This document shows, piece after piece, positions 6,785 to 15,083 of a stretch of 55,739 bases of DNA (within the stretch, counting starts at the first letter, position 1; each line of letters opens with the position of its first letter). Source of the DNA: Candidatus Moranbacteria bacterium RIFOXYA12_FULL_44_15 (lineage in GTDB: Bacteria > Patescibacteriota > Minisyncoccia > Moranbacterales > UBA2206); NCBI GenBank assembly GCA_001784815.1, contig MFSF01000012.1, positions 1 to 55,739 on the forward strand, read 5' to 3'. The position numbers and the translations under genes were made by a program. Below the pieces are notes generated by a model. That model worked only from the letters and a program-made list of their open reading frames with translations, did not search any database and was not told the DNA's origin.

Positions 6785-7550
6785 CCTCGATCAAGTTTTG
6801 AAAGAATATCCAGAAAGTTTACGAGTTTTCAAACGCTTTGCTTATAAGGAATATCTTCAGCACAAGATATTGGATATAATTTTTAAAAGTCAGTGGGGCG
6901 TAAAGCTTTCTTTTTTGGGTGGGACGGCTCTTCGAATTTGCCATGATAATCAACGCTTCTCGGAAGATCTTGATTTTGACAATTTTGGCATGGAACAGGA
7001 AGAGTTTTCTCAATTGGCGGAGGCTGTGAAAAAAAATCTCGAAAAGGAGGGATTTGAGGTGGAAATAAAAAATGTATTCAAGGGAGCATATCGTTGCTCG
7101 ATCAGGTTTTCTAAAATTCTTTTTGAATATGGACTGGCGCCCAATGAAGATGAAAAAATACTTATCCAAATGGACACTATGGCGCATAATTTCCGTTACG
7201 CGCCGGAAAAATTTCTTCTGAATAAGTTTGAGGTTTTTAGGGAGATGAATTTGACGCCGTTGGACATTATTTTATCCCAGAAATTTTATGCTATCTTTAA
7301 TCGAAAAAGAGAATTAGGACGCGACTATTATGATATTGTTTTTCTTCTGGGCAAAACCAACCCCAACTTGGATTATTTGAAACTGAAAATGAACATCTCC
7401 GCAATTTCGGAGTTGAAGGAAAAAGTTTTGCAAAAGTGCGAGACGCTGAATTTTTCGGAACTCTCCAGAGATGTCGAACCATTTATTTTTGACGAAGATG
7501 GGAAAGAAAGAGTGCTGCAATTCAAAAAGATAATCGAAATAAAACTATAG
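6777..7550 (+). CDS. AbiEii-type nucleotidyltransferase toxin (locus 1)
   Basis: The 257-residue DUF1814 nucleotidyltransferase shows motif I LGGTALR (about 48-54), motif II SEDLDFD (62-68) with the metal-binding DxD, and the downstream LSQKFYAIFNR plus GRDYYDIVFLL (about 182-190) typical of AbiEii/MenT toxins. MenT relatives add nucleotides to tRNA 3' ends; that activity here is inference. The ATG overlaps the antitoxin stop by 8 nt, implying coupled translation. Confidence 0.87.
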   Translation: MLNLDQVLKEYPESLRVFKRFAYKEYLQHKILDIIFKSQWGVKLSFLGGTALRICHDNQRFSEDLDFDNFGMEQEEFSQLAEAVKKNLEKEGFEVEIKNVFKGAYRCSIRFSKILFEYGLAPNEDEKILIQMDTMAHNFRYAPEKFLLNKFEVFREMNLTPLDIILSQKFYAIFNRKRELGRDYYDIVFLLGKTNPNLDYLKLKMNISAISELKEKVLQKCETLNFSELSRDVEPFIFDEDGKERVLQFKKIIEIKL

Positions 7551-7697
7551 GAATAATCTTTCGGGGAAAATAAAAAAGCCCGGAGCGTCGCGTTGGACGT
7601 GAATGAATAGCAACTTCTTGAAAATAAAATTACGCGCAAAAAAGCCTAAGCAATAATTTGTCTTAAATTGTATTTTTTACTGAGGGGCGTTCTGTAA

Positions 7698-7728
7698 ATA
7701 AAAAAACCTGGAGGCGGAGGCGTCCAGG
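7698..7728 (-). terminator. Terminator of the minus-strand 84-aa gene
   Basis: On the minus strand CCTGGA...TCCAGG is followed by a run of T (plus-strand A-run 7698-7706). It lies 19 nt beyond the stop of the gene at 7747-8001, which supports that gene being real. Confidence 0.7.
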
Positions 7729-7746
7729 CATTGAAAGAAGACTTGA

Positions 7747-8001
7747 TTATTTCTGTTTTGATGAGAGCAGAAGCACTGTAAGCTCGTCTATCATTGTATC
7801 GAGGGATTTTGCTTTTGCGACAATTTCTTCCCAGAAAAGACAAAGATCGAGGAGAGGATTACGGGAGGATCTCCGATCCCGGATATAGTCAAGAGCTGAT
7901 CTTGAAGCTGATGCAATATCCTCTCTTGAACCCCTAATTTTATGGCGAAAAGTCATCATTTGACCAAGTCCTTGATATTGGGTGTATTCTAATATCCACA
8001 T
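7747..8001 (-). CDS. Small protein of unknown function (84 aa)
   Basis: The 84-residue product is not recognised. It is predicted helical, with an Arg/Ser-rich centre (SREDIASASRSALDYIRDRR) and an amphipathic C-terminal helix ending LTVLLLSSKQK. Evidence that it is a gene: a strong Shine-Dalgarno AGGAGAAAAGGT directly before ATG, rare in this window, and a rho-independent terminator just after the stop. It is transcribed against its neighbours, between AbiE locus 1 and the TrmB cassette. Four-helix-type proteins related to ribosomal-protein S23/IVP-like families (WEEIVAKAKSLDTMIDELT) are a possibility only. Confidence 0.55.
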   Translation of the reverse strand: MWILEYTQYQGLGQMMTFRHKIRGSREDIASASRSALDYIRDRRSSRNPLLDLCLFWEEIVAKAKSLDTMIDELTVLLLSSKQK

Positions 8002-8026
8002 ACCTTTTCTCCTGTTCTATTTCTAT

Positions 8027-8044
8027 ACCGCCGAGGCAGGCGGT
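8027..8044. repeat. GC-rich palindrome ACCGCC-GAGGCA-GGCGGT
   Basis: A perfect 6-bp stem in the spacer upstream of the minus-strand small gene. It belongs to the same class of short REP-like hairpins as 64-77. The rest of 8002-8197 is AT-rich with no gene visible. Confidence 0.55.
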
Positions 8045-8197
8045 GGTAGGTTTTTAAGGAACACTCATAACTTTATTGTAACAACGCAGTATAGCACGAG
8101 ATACCAAAAAAGTCAAATAAAATGAGTTATAAATATCAAGTTATATAGCTAACATAAAGCAAATTAAGTGATATGATATAATTTATCATCAAAAATA

Positions 8198-8225
8198 TTG
8201 ACTAAATTTATAAAAAGAGTATAAT
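8198..8225 (+). promoter_or_regulatory. Promoter of TrmB gene 1
   Basis: TTGACT (8198-8203), 16 nt, TATAAT (8220-8225). Start near 8232 would place the whole repeat 8256-8401 in the mRNA leader as a long stem. Confidence 0.65.
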
Positions 8226-8255
8226 GAAAAAAAGGCTTGAAAATGGAAAAATATT

Positions 8256-8401
8256 GTCATTCCGAGCGGAACGCAGTGAAGTCGAGGAATCTACTGGCGA
8301 TTATCGTTGGTTTATGCTATAAATCGTAGGATTATTGGCTTTCGCGGGTAGATCCCTCAACTGCGTTTCGATGATTACATCGAAACTTCGTTCGGGATGA
8401 C
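8256..8401. repeat. Dispersed GTCATTCCGAG repeat, copy 1
   Basis: A 146-bp element bounded by GTCATTCCGAG...GTCGAGGAATC and the inverse GATCC...CGTTCGGGATGAC. It is the direct-orientation partner of 9263-9401; both share CTGGYGATT and GCCATAAAT-like interiors. Together they flank TrmB gene 1. This repeat class is common in many uncultured-bacterium assemblies (general knowledge). Confidence 0.85.
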
Positions 8402-8420
8402 ACTTCTTTTTTAAGGTTTT

Positions 8421-9257
8421 ATGAACTTAATTGAATCGCTGAAAAATCTGGGATTAAACGAAAAAGAGGCTAAAGTGTATTTGGCTTTGCTTCAGCTTGG
8501 GAAAACTACGGCGTATAATGTGGCGGTGAAAAGCGGGCTCAAAAAGCCAACTACATACGTAATTCTGGGGCAACTTGTGGAAAAAGGCTTTGCCTATAAT
8601 ATCCCGCGCGCCAAAAAACAGCTCTTTGCCGCTGAGTCACCGGAGGAGTGTTTTGCTTTGGCTAGAGAAAGACTTAATTTTTCCGAGAAAAACTTGCCGG
8701 AATTTTTGGCGATGGAGAAGGGGAAAAAAGAAAAAGTTAATGTATCATATTATGAAGGGCTGGGGGGAATTCGGGAATCATACGGGAAGCTGGTAAAAAT
8801 TATGAAAGCGGTTCCGTTTGAAAAGCGGGAGTTTGTGGGGTTCTATGCCAAGACCGACAACCTGGAAGACGAGATTAACAAATATTTTGACGAAATTACG
8901 GCGGAATTCGTGAAACACCAAATACGAAGAAGAGGGATAACTACGTACAACGACCTTATCGCCAAAAAATATCTGAGCGCGCTGGATAAATACAGTGTTT
9001 CAGGAATGAAAGCGCTTTCGGAAGGAAAATATTCCAGTTATATTTCCATTGAGATTTTTGCCGGCCGCTACGTGCACATACTTTCACAAAGAAACTTACA
9101 ATCTATCATCATCGAGGATGCTGACATTGCCGACGCAATGCGGCAGATTTTTGAGATGGTGTGGGAGTTGGTGGAAAAGGACAAGGAAAATTATTTGAAG
9201 TTTTCGTCGGTGGAACCGACGCAAAGCTACGAAACAAAAAGAGAACTAGGTAAATAA
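8421..9257 (+). CDS. TrmB-family winged-helix transcriptional regulator 1
   Basis: A 278-residue regulator. The N-terminal TrmB HTH is clear: SLKNLGLNEKEAKVYLALLQ (residues 5-24) then KKPTTYVILGQLVEKGFA (wing helix, about 42-59). A middle segment YYEGLGGIRESYGKLVKIM (about 112-130) is the usual start of the effector/middle domain. Ligand unknown; archaeal TrmB proteins bind sugars, CPR copies are uncharacterised. It is a paralogue of the regulator at 29434. It is flanked by two directly oriented repeats, so it may have moved as a cassette. Confidence 0.85.
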   Translation: MNLIESLKNLGLNEKEAKVYLALLQLGKTTAYNVAVKSGLKKPTTYVILGQLVEKGFAYNIPRAKKQLFAAESPEECFALARERLNFSEKNLPEFLAMEKGKKEKVNVSYYEGLGGIRESYGKLVKIMKAVPFEKREFVGFYAKTDNLEDEINKYFDEITAEFVKHQIRRRGITTYNDLIAKKYLSALDKYSVSGMKALSEGKYSSYISIEIFAGRYVHILSQRNLQSIIIEDADIADAMRQIFEMVWELVEKDKENYLKFSSVEPTQSYETKRELGK

Positions 9258-9262
9258 GGTTT

Positions 9263-9401
9263 GTCATTCCGAGTGAAGCATAGCGAAGTCGAGGAATCAG
9301 CTGGTGATTGTTAACGGACTTTGCCATAAATTGTAAAACCTGCATAATAGACAGTAGATCCTTCGACTTCGGCTCGAGTACGAGCCTTCGCTCAGGATGA
9401 C
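9263..9401. repeat. Dispersed GTCATTCCGAG repeat, copy 2
   Basis: A 139-bp relative of 8256-8401 in the same orientation, bounded by GTCATTCCGAG and CTCAGGATGAC. Starts 6 nt after the TrmB stop and ends 17 nt before cca. Confidence 0.85.
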
Positions 9402-9418
9402 GCTATTAGTTGCTAATT

Positions 9419-11014
9419 ATGAAAAAAGAAGAAATTAAAATCCCATCATACGTAATCGAAGTTATTGAGAGCCTGGAAAAGGCGGGTTTTGAGGCGTTTG
9501 TTGTCGGTGGATGCGTGCGGGATATGCTTTTGGGCAAGGAACCCAAGGATTGGGACATTGCCACAAATGCCAAGCCGGAGGAAATTTTAAGAATATTTCC
9601 GGATAGCGTATATGAAAATCAATTTGGGACGGTGGGTGTAAAAATTAAGACCGATGCGAATCTACGAATGAAATGCGAATCTACGAATGACGAGTCGGAA
9701 GGAAAAGAAAAAACTGAGATTGTGGAGGTAACGACGTATCGGATTGAGTCGAAGTATTCGGATAAGAGGCATCCGGATGCGATTAAATTTGCGAAGACCT
9801 TGGAAGAAGATTTGAGTCGGAGGGATTTTAGTATCAACGCTATCGCACTGAAATTTTCAATTTTCAATCCTTCGACTTCGCTCAGGACAAGCTTTAAATT
9901 TTCAAACAATTTTCAATTCAAAAATGCTCAATTGAAGAATACTGATTACGAAATTATCGATCCTTTCGGTGGGCAAAATGATTTGAAAGATAAAATTATC
10001 AGAGCTGTCGGAAAGGCTGATGATAGGTTTAATGAAGATGCTCTTCGTATGATGCGCGCAGTCAGATTTTCTGTACAGTTGGATTTTACGATTGAAGAAA
10101 AAACTTTTGAGGCGATGAAAAAGAACGCGAAAAACTTAAAATATATTTCGCAGGAGCGGATCAAGGATGAGTTGGAAAAAATTATTTTGTCTCCAGCGCC
10201 GGCGCGGGGAATAGAGTTGCTTCATGAAACGGGATTGCTTCAATATATTATTCCGGAAATTGAAGTTGGTTATGGCGTGACGCAGAGCCATCATCACTAC
10301 TACGGTCCCTATAACACGGTTTATAAACATCTGGTGGCATCTTTGGAGAAGTGCCCGTCGGAAAAACTCGAGGTGCGCTTGGCGGCGCTTTTGCATGACA
10401 TTGGCAAACCGAAAGTAAAACGAGGCGCGGGAGAAAACGCGACGTTTTATAATCACGAATATGTCGGCGCGAAAATGGCCGCGCGTATTCTCACGCGGTT
10501 GCGGTTTTCAAAGAATGTCATTGATAAAGTAGAGCTTTTGGTGAAAAGCCATATGTTCTATTATAACGTTGATGAAGTGGGGGAAGCAGGTGTGCGGCGG
10601 GTGATCCGGAAAGTGGGGCTGGAAAATATCAATGATTTGATTGACGTGCGGATCGCCGATCGGTTGGGTTCAGGCGTGCCAAAAGCCGTGCCGTATAAAT
10701 TGCGCCATTTCAAATTTATGGTGGAAAAAGTATCGCACGACGCCGTGTCAGTAAAGCAGCTTAAGATCAACGGCGATGATTTGATGAAAGAATTGAAGCT
10801 AGAGCCGGGACCAAAAATTGGGGCGATATTGGACGTGCTTCTCATGAAAGTTATTGACGAGCCGAAACTTAATACAAAAAAAGATTTGCTGAAAATAGCT
10901 GAAGATTTGAACAAAGAGGACTTTGCTTCTTTAAGAAACCAAGCCAAGCGTAAAATAGAAGAAGAGATCAAAAAAGAAGAAGAATTTATGAAAAAGAAGT
11001 ATTGGGTGGAATAA
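9419..11014 (+). CDS. cca: CCA-adding enzyme / poly(A) polymerase family with HD domain
   Basis: The 531-residue tRNA nucleotidyltransferase has the class II head VVGGCVRDMLLG and DWDIAT (metal-binding D-x-D), the RRDFSINAIAL motif, DPFGGQNDL, EDALRMMRAVRF for base recognition, and a C-terminal HD domain with LAALLHDIGKP. It repairs or builds the tRNA 3' CCA. The ATG at 9419 is preferred; a TTG at 9410 is in frame but weaker. Oddity: two stretches are made of dispersed intergenic repeats read in frame, near residues 79-91 (CGAATCTACGAATG repeat) and 150-158 (PSTSLRTS, from the CTTCGACTTCGCTCAGGA repeat). They fall in loops between conserved motifs, so the enzyme may still work. Confidence 0.9.
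   Translation: MKKEEIKIPSYVIEVIESLEKAGFEAFVVGGCVRDMLLGKEPKDWDIATNAKPEEILRIFPDSVYENQFGTVGVKIKTDANLRMKCESTNDESEGKEKTEIVEVTTYRIESKYSDKRHPDAIKFAKTLEEDLSRRDFSINAIALKFSIFNPSTSLRTSFKFSNNFQFKNAQLKNTDYEIIDPFGGQNDLKDKIIRAVGKADDRFNEDALRMMRAVRFSVQLDFTIEEKTFEAMKKNAKNLKYISQERIKDELEKIILSPAPARGIELLHETGLLQYIIPEIEVGYGVTQSHHHYYGPYNTVYKHLVASLEKCPSEKLEVRLAALLHDIGKPKVKRGAGENATFYNHEYVGAKMAARILTRLRFSKNVIDKVELLVKSHMFYYNVDEVGEAGVRRVIRKVGLENINDLIDVRIADRLGSGVPKAVPYKLRHFKFMVEKVSHDAVSVKQLKINGDDLMKELKLEPGPKIGAILDVLLMKVIDEPKLNTKKDLLKIAEDLNKEDFASLRNQAKRKIEEEIKKEEEFMKKKYWVE
9654..9690 (+). repeat. Two tandem copies of an 18-nt cgaat unit inside cca
   Basis: ATGCGAATCTACGAATGA occurs twice, 19 nt apart (9654-9671, 9673-9690). 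The same words build the hairpin between rpoB and rpoC (25524-25604). Read in frame as part of cca between FGTVGVKI and EVTTYRIE. Confidence 0.75.
9868..9892 (+). repeat. Repeat fragment inside cca (PSTSLRTS-encoding)
   Basis: CCTTCGACTTCGCTCAGGAC matches the right end of the repeat at 9263-9401. It encodes PSTSLRTS in frame, between ALKF and the DPFGG motif. The flanking residues (SIF..., FKFSNNFQFKNAQLKN) look like low-complexity insertion too. Confidence 0.75.
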
Positions 11015-11096
11015 AAAATCGCGAAAAATAAAAAATTTTCTAAATTTTGATTCGTATGACCGACGTTCGTAGTGTCGGTTCGCGAAGCGAATAACC

Positions 11097-11741
11097 ATGG
11101 CTTCACAAGTTTCGCATATTGTTTACGCCAAAAAATATTTTGATCGGTTGGATAAAATAGGATCGGATGAAAATAATATTCCGCCAAAAAAACTGGATCG
11201 AGATGAGTTTCTTTTGGGATGCGTTTTTCCGGATATCCGGAGGATTGATAGCAACATAACAAGGAAAGAAACCCATCTCAAATTTGACCCGGTGGATTTG
11301 AACTTTTCCAAGCTTTCATCTTTTGAAGCCGGGTGGAAATTTCATCTATATTGCGATATGAAACGGGAGGAGATTCTTAACGCGCATAAATTTTATGAAA
11401 TAGCAGGGGCGGGGGATTTTTACGGCCAGGCGGCCAAGTCCCTGGAGGATGAGCTCGTTTATGATGAATACAACAATTGGGAAAAAATTCGCCATTATTT
11501 CAACAATCCGCCCCGCATCGAAAACGGGATAAATGTTGAAATTGAAACTTTTAATCTTTGGTACGCCATCCTGAGCAAATATTTCGAAAAGAAACCGGAT
11601 GAAAAGTCACTTCGCATCTTTTTTACCAAGCAACCCCATCACCAGTCGAACATAAATGAACTGATGGAGAGCACATTCAGTCTTGGGAAAAATAAAAAAG
11701 CGGTGGAAATTTTGGAAAAAGTAAGCGAGGAAATTGTGTAG
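11097..11741 (+). CDS. Hypothetical protein, zinc-phospholipase C/HD-like all-helical
   Basis: A 214-residue protein, not securely recognised. The N-terminal pattern SH (residue 6-7), DEFLLGCVFPDIRRI (about 35-50), KETHL (57-61) and WKFHLYCD (about 75-82) puts His and Asp residues where zinc-dependent phospholipase C-like or HD-type proteins bind metals. Similar HxxG/FPDI arrangements occur in CPR hypothetical proteins. ATG at 11097 lies after two small hairpins (11054-11088). No Shine-Dalgarno. Followed by a clear terminator at 11780. Function is not assigned. Confidence 0.55.
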   Translation: MASQVSHIVYAKKYFDRLDKIGSDENNIPPKKLDRDEFLLGCVFPDIRRIDSNITRKETHLKFDPVDLNFSKLSSFEAGWKFHLYCDMKREEILNAHKFYEIAGAGDFYGQAAKSLEDELVYDEYNNWEKIRHYFNNPPRIENGINVEIETFNLWYAILSKYFEKKPDEKSLRIFFTKQPHHQSNINELMESTFSLGKNKKAVEILEKVSEEIV

Positions 11742-11779
11742 TTTTGGCTTAAAATACGCAAAAGTAGATGATTTTTTCG

Positions 11780-11806
11780 AAAAATGCCTTGGTTGAGGCA
11801 TTTTTT
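11780..11806 (+). terminator. Rho-independent terminator
   Basis: AAAAATGCC...GGCATTTTTT hairpin, 38 nt after the stop at 11741. Separates this gene from AbiE locus 2. The remaining spacer 11807-11944 shows nothing I can name. Confidence 0.8.
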
Positions 11807-11944
11807 GGTGACCCAAAAGAGCTTGTCTAAAAAAGGCTTAAATGAGTCACGAAAATTTGGCTTATTCTAGATACGAGAATTGGTGAAATTAGATATTTTG
11901 ACTCAAATAAGACGAATTATCCCAAGATTAGCTTGATCGTGGAT

Positions 11945-11973
11945 TTGACAAGCTGTTTTTAGTTTGTTATATT
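11945..11973 (+). promoter_or_regulatory. Promoter of AbiE locus 2 (leaderless geometry)
   Basis: TTGACA (11945-11950), 17 nt, TATATT (11968-11973). Six nt separate the -10 from the ATG at 11980, so the mRNA would begin at the start codon. Confidence 0.8.
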
Positions 11974-11988
11974 GTACATATGAGTACA
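11973..11988. promoter_or_regulatory. Candidate operator overlapping the start codon
   Basis: Perfect inverted repeat TGTAC-ATATGA-GTACA spans the end of the -10 box, the predicted start site and the ATG. A repressor bound here would block initiation, as expected for AbiEi autoregulation. Different in sequence and place from the operator candidate of locus 1. Confidence 0.5.
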
Positions 11989-12570
11989 GACCATAAAATT
12001 ATAAGAACAGGTCGATCAAAGACTTTGCACCGCTTTGCCCAGCTGGCTGCTATGGGCGAGGTAGTTTTTCATGGCTCGGATCTGGCGGCGCTTTGGCAGA
12101 TAACTAACAAAAACACTCTCTATACAACGCTCAAACGTTATACTCAGCAAAATCTTTTGTATCGTCTGTGGCAAGGGATGTACGCTCTAAAACCGGCTAC
12201 GCAGATTGATCCTTTGTTTTTGGGGATTAAGGCCATGCATACCTACGCCTATATCAGTACCGAGACTGTACTATTTAATTCCGGCATCATTACGCAACGA
12301 CCGTCAGCCATTACTCTCATTAGCTTAACTTCTCGCCGGTTTGTATTGGCTGGAACGGAGTATTCTTGTCGCAAGCTCGCTGATGAGTATCTCTATCAGT
12401 CCGAAGGAATTATTGAAAAAAACGGGGTGCGCGAGGCCAGTCCCGAGCGAGCCGTGGCCGATCTCCTTTATTATAATCCACATTCATATTTTGATGCTCC
12501 CATAAATTGGAAAGAAGTGCGGCGAATCCAAAAAACGGTTGGTTTTCCGCTCACTCCTGACCGCTATTAA
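11980..12570 (+). CDS. AbiEi-type antitoxin / regulator (locus 2)
   Basis: A 196-residue protein with an N-terminal winged helix (GSDLAALWQITNKNTLYTTLKR, about residues 31-52; then LLYRLWQGMYAL, 57-68), the AbiEi core AYISTETVLFNSGII (about 89-103) and EASPERAVADLLYY (about 150-163). It is distant from the locus 1 antitoxin. Toxin gene begins 5 nt downstream. Promoter geometry predicts a leaderless transcript. Confidence 0.85.
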   Translation: MSTDHKIIRTGRSKTLHRFAQLAAMGEVVFHGSDLAALWQITNKNTLYTTLKRYTQQNLLYRLWQGMYALKPATQIDPLFLGIKAMHTYAYISTETVLFNSGIITQRPSAITLISLTSRRFVLAGTEYSCRKLADEYLYQSEGIIEKNGVREASPERAVADLLYYNPHSYFDAPINWKEVRRIQKTVGFPLTPDRY

Positions 12571-12575
12571 TAATT

Positions 12576-13322
12576 ATGCAATTGCCTCAACCCAAAGACG
12601 CTAAGCATAAAGCTTGGCTTTATCGGATCCTTTCCTCTATATATACTGATCCATATTTGGCCAGCATCCTCTATTTCAAAGGTGGTACTTGCGCGGCCAT
12701 GCTCGGCATTTTGGATCGCTTTTCGGTTGATCTCGATTTTGATCTTGTCGGCGATAAAAAAGACTTATTGGAAGCACGGAAAAAAATGGAAAATATTTTT
12801 AGCGAATTGGGACTCGTCATTAAAGACCAGAGTCGGCGTGTGCCGCAGTATTTCCTAAAATACCCGGCGAAAGTTGGCGAGCGCAACACACTCAAAATCG
12901 ACGTGGCTTTTCCTCCGACCAAAGCGAATCAATATGAAGCCAAGCGCTTTTCCGAGATTGACCGAATTATTACTTGTCAGACATCAGACACGATGTTTGC
13001 CAACAAGCTTGTCGCTCTCATCGACCGTTATCGCCAAAAATCCGCCGTGGCCGGCCGGGATGTTTATGACATACACCATTTTTTTGAGAGTGGCTTAAAG
13101 TACAATGAAGCTGTAATTATAGAAAGAACCAATAAATCAGCAAAAGAATTTTTTGAGGAGCTGATTGATTTTGTAGAAAAAAAAGTAACCGACGAGCTTA
13201 TCGCGCAAGATCTAAATGTGCTTTTGCCATATGCCAGTTTCCGAGTGATCCGCAAGATATTGAAACAAGAGACATTGATGTTTCTTCGTGATGAATTAGA
13301 GCGGCTAAAACATTCCGCCTAA
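12576..13322 (+). CDS. AbiEii-type nucleotidyltransferase toxin (locus 2)
   Basis: The 248-residue DUF1814 protein shows motif I FKGGTCAAML (about 28-37), motif II FSVDLDFD (43-50, metal-binding D-x-D), TMFANKLVALIDR (about 140-152) and AGRDVYDIHHFF (about 159-170). These are the AbiEii/MenT hallmarks. Five nt separate it from the antitoxin gene. Same architecture as locus 1, but low similarity suggests separate acquisition rather than duplication. Confidence 0.87.
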   Translation: MQLPQPKDAKHKAWLYRILSSIYTDPYLASILYFKGGTCAAMLGILDRFSVDLDFDLVGDKKDLLEARKKMENIFSELGLVIKDQSRRVPQYFLKYPAKVGERNTLKIDVAFPPTKANQYEAKRFSEIDRIITCQTSDTMFANKLVALIDRYRQKSAVAGRDVYDIHHFFESGLKYNEAVIIERTNKSAKEFFEELIDFVEKKVTDELIAQDLNVLLPYASFRVIRKILKQETLMFLRDELERLKHSA

Positions 13323-13406
13323 GGAAAGACATACTTTTTCTTTACGAACAGCAAATAAGATACTAATATACGGATACACGAAAATAATTAGTAATTCAAA
13401 AATGGC

Positions 13407-15077
13407 ATGAAATCAGACATCCAAATCGCCCAAGAGGCGAAGATGAAACATATAAAGGAAATCGCGGCGCTAGTTGGTATCAGGGAAAAAGAGCTGGAAC
13501 TTTATGGTGACTACAAAGCTAAACTAAAACCGGAACTTTGGGGAAGACTCAAAAAGAAAAAAGACGGAAAATTGATTTTGGTAACAGCCATCAATCCCAC
13601 GCCGGCGGGAGAGGGGAAAACCACGACTTCCATTGGACTTGTGATGGCCATGAGAAAGCTCGGCAAAAACGCCATGTTGGCTTTACGCGAGCCGTCTCTC
13701 GGACCATGCATGGGGATGAAAGGTGGCGCGGCCGGCGGGGGATATTCCCAAGTGATGCCGATGGAGGATATCAATTTGCATTTTACTGGTGATATCCACG
13801 CCATAACCACGGCTAATAATCTGCTCTCGGCTATGATCGACAATCATATTTATCATGGCAACATACTAGGAATTGATCCAAAAAAAGTTGTTTGGAAAAG
13901 AGCGATGGATCTCAATGACCGGGCGCTTCGCAAAGTGGAGGTAGATTTGAGCAAAAAAAAGAAAAAGATGACGCGGATGGATGGGTTTAATATTACCGTA
14001 GCCTCGGAAATCATGGCTATCCTTTGTCTTAGTGAAAATATAGCGGATCTCAAAAAAAGACTGGCGAAAATAATTATCGCCTACACTTTTGAGAAAAAAC
14101 CGATCTTTGCCAAAGATCTGAAAGCTGTGGGGGCGCTGGCGACGCTTCTCAAAGACGCGCTAAAACCCAATTTGGTCCAGACATTGGAGCACACGCCTGT
14201 TCTCATTCATGGCGGACCGTTTGCCAACATCGCCCATGGTTGTAACAGTATTTTGGCCACTCGTTACGGACTGAAACTTGGGGACTATCTTATAACGGAA
14301 GCGGGATTTGGAGCGGATCTCGGGGCGGAGAAATTTTTTGATATCAAATGCCGGATAGCGAAACTGAAGCCGGACGCGGCGGTACTGACGACGACGATCA
14401 GGTCGCTGAAATATAACGGTGGAGTTGAAATAGCAAATTTTAAAAAAGAAAATTTAGCGGCGTTGGAAAAAGGGACAGCCAATTTGGAGCGGCACATAAG
14501 AAACATAAAAAAATTCGGCGTGCCGACTGTGGTGGCGATTAATGTTTTTCCGGATGATACCAAAGCGGAAATTGATCTCGTCGTGGCCAAGTGCCAAGCG
14601 CTGGGAGCTCAGGCAGCAGTGAGCCATGTTTGGGTCAAGGGTGGAGAAGGCGGAAAAGAATTGGCGAAAAAGGTTCTGGCAACTTTGAAAAACAGAAAAT
14701 CCGCTTTCCGTCCGATTTATGATACGAAAAAAAGTATCAAAGAAAAAATAGAGATTATCGCCAAAAATATTTATGGCGCCGGTAAAGTGGAATTTTCTCC
14801 AATGGCGGCGGAGCAGATGAAAAATTTCCAAAAAAATAAATTCGATTTGGTTCCAGTTTGCATCGCCAAGACCCAGTATTCTCTCACTGACGATCCGAAG
14901 GTTCTCGGCGCGCCGGAAAATTTCACTTTGCGCGTCCAGGACCTTCGTCTTAGCAATGGCGCCGGATTCATCGTGGCAATCGCCGGCGACATTATGACGA
15001 TGCCGGGACTGCCGAAAATTCCGGCGGCGGAGAAAATCGATGTTAGCGACGAGGGAGTGATAAAAGGATTGTTTTGA
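13407..15077 (+). CDS. fhs: Formate-tetrahydrofolate ligase
   Basis: 556 residues, full length. It makes 10-formyl-THF from formate, THF and ATP. The P-loop-like ATP site [16 protein letters not shown] lies near residue 63-78; [35 protein letters not shown] and [14 protein letters not shown] are family signatures. C-terminal [15 protein letters not shown] is the canonical end. It is followed by DUF2062 (6-nt gap) and folD (1-nt gap), giving a one-carbon operon. Stop is TGA, showing TGA is not recoded here. No Shine-Dalgarno before ATG. Confidence 0.97.
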   Translation: MKSDIQIAQEAKMKHIKEIAALVGIREKELELYGDYKAKLKPELWGRLKKKKDGKLILVTAINPTPAGEGKTTTSIGLVMAMRKLGKNAMLALREPSLGPCMGMKGGAAGGGYSQVMPMEDINLHFTGDIHAITTANNLLSAMIDNHIYHGNILGIDPKKVVWKRAMDLNDRALRKVEVDLSKKKKKMTRMDGFNITVASEIMAILCLSENIADLKKRLAKIIIAYTFEKKPIFAKDLKAVGALATLLKDALKPNLVQTLEHTPVLIHGGPFANIAHGCNSILATRYGLKLGDYLITEAGFGADLGAEKFFDIKCRIAKLKPDAAVLTTTIRSLKYNGGVEIANFKKENLAALEKGTANLERHIRNIKKFGVPTVVAINVFPDDTKAEIDLVVAKCQALGAQAAVSHVWVKGGEGGKELAKKVLATLKNRKSAFRPIYDTKKSIKEKIEIIAKNIYGAGKVEFSPMAAEQMKNFQKNKFDLVPVCIAKTQYSLTDDPKVLGAPENFTLRVQDLRLSNGAGFIVAIAGDIMTMPGLPKIPAAEKIDVSDEGVIKGLF

Positions 15078-15083
15078 TTTTCT

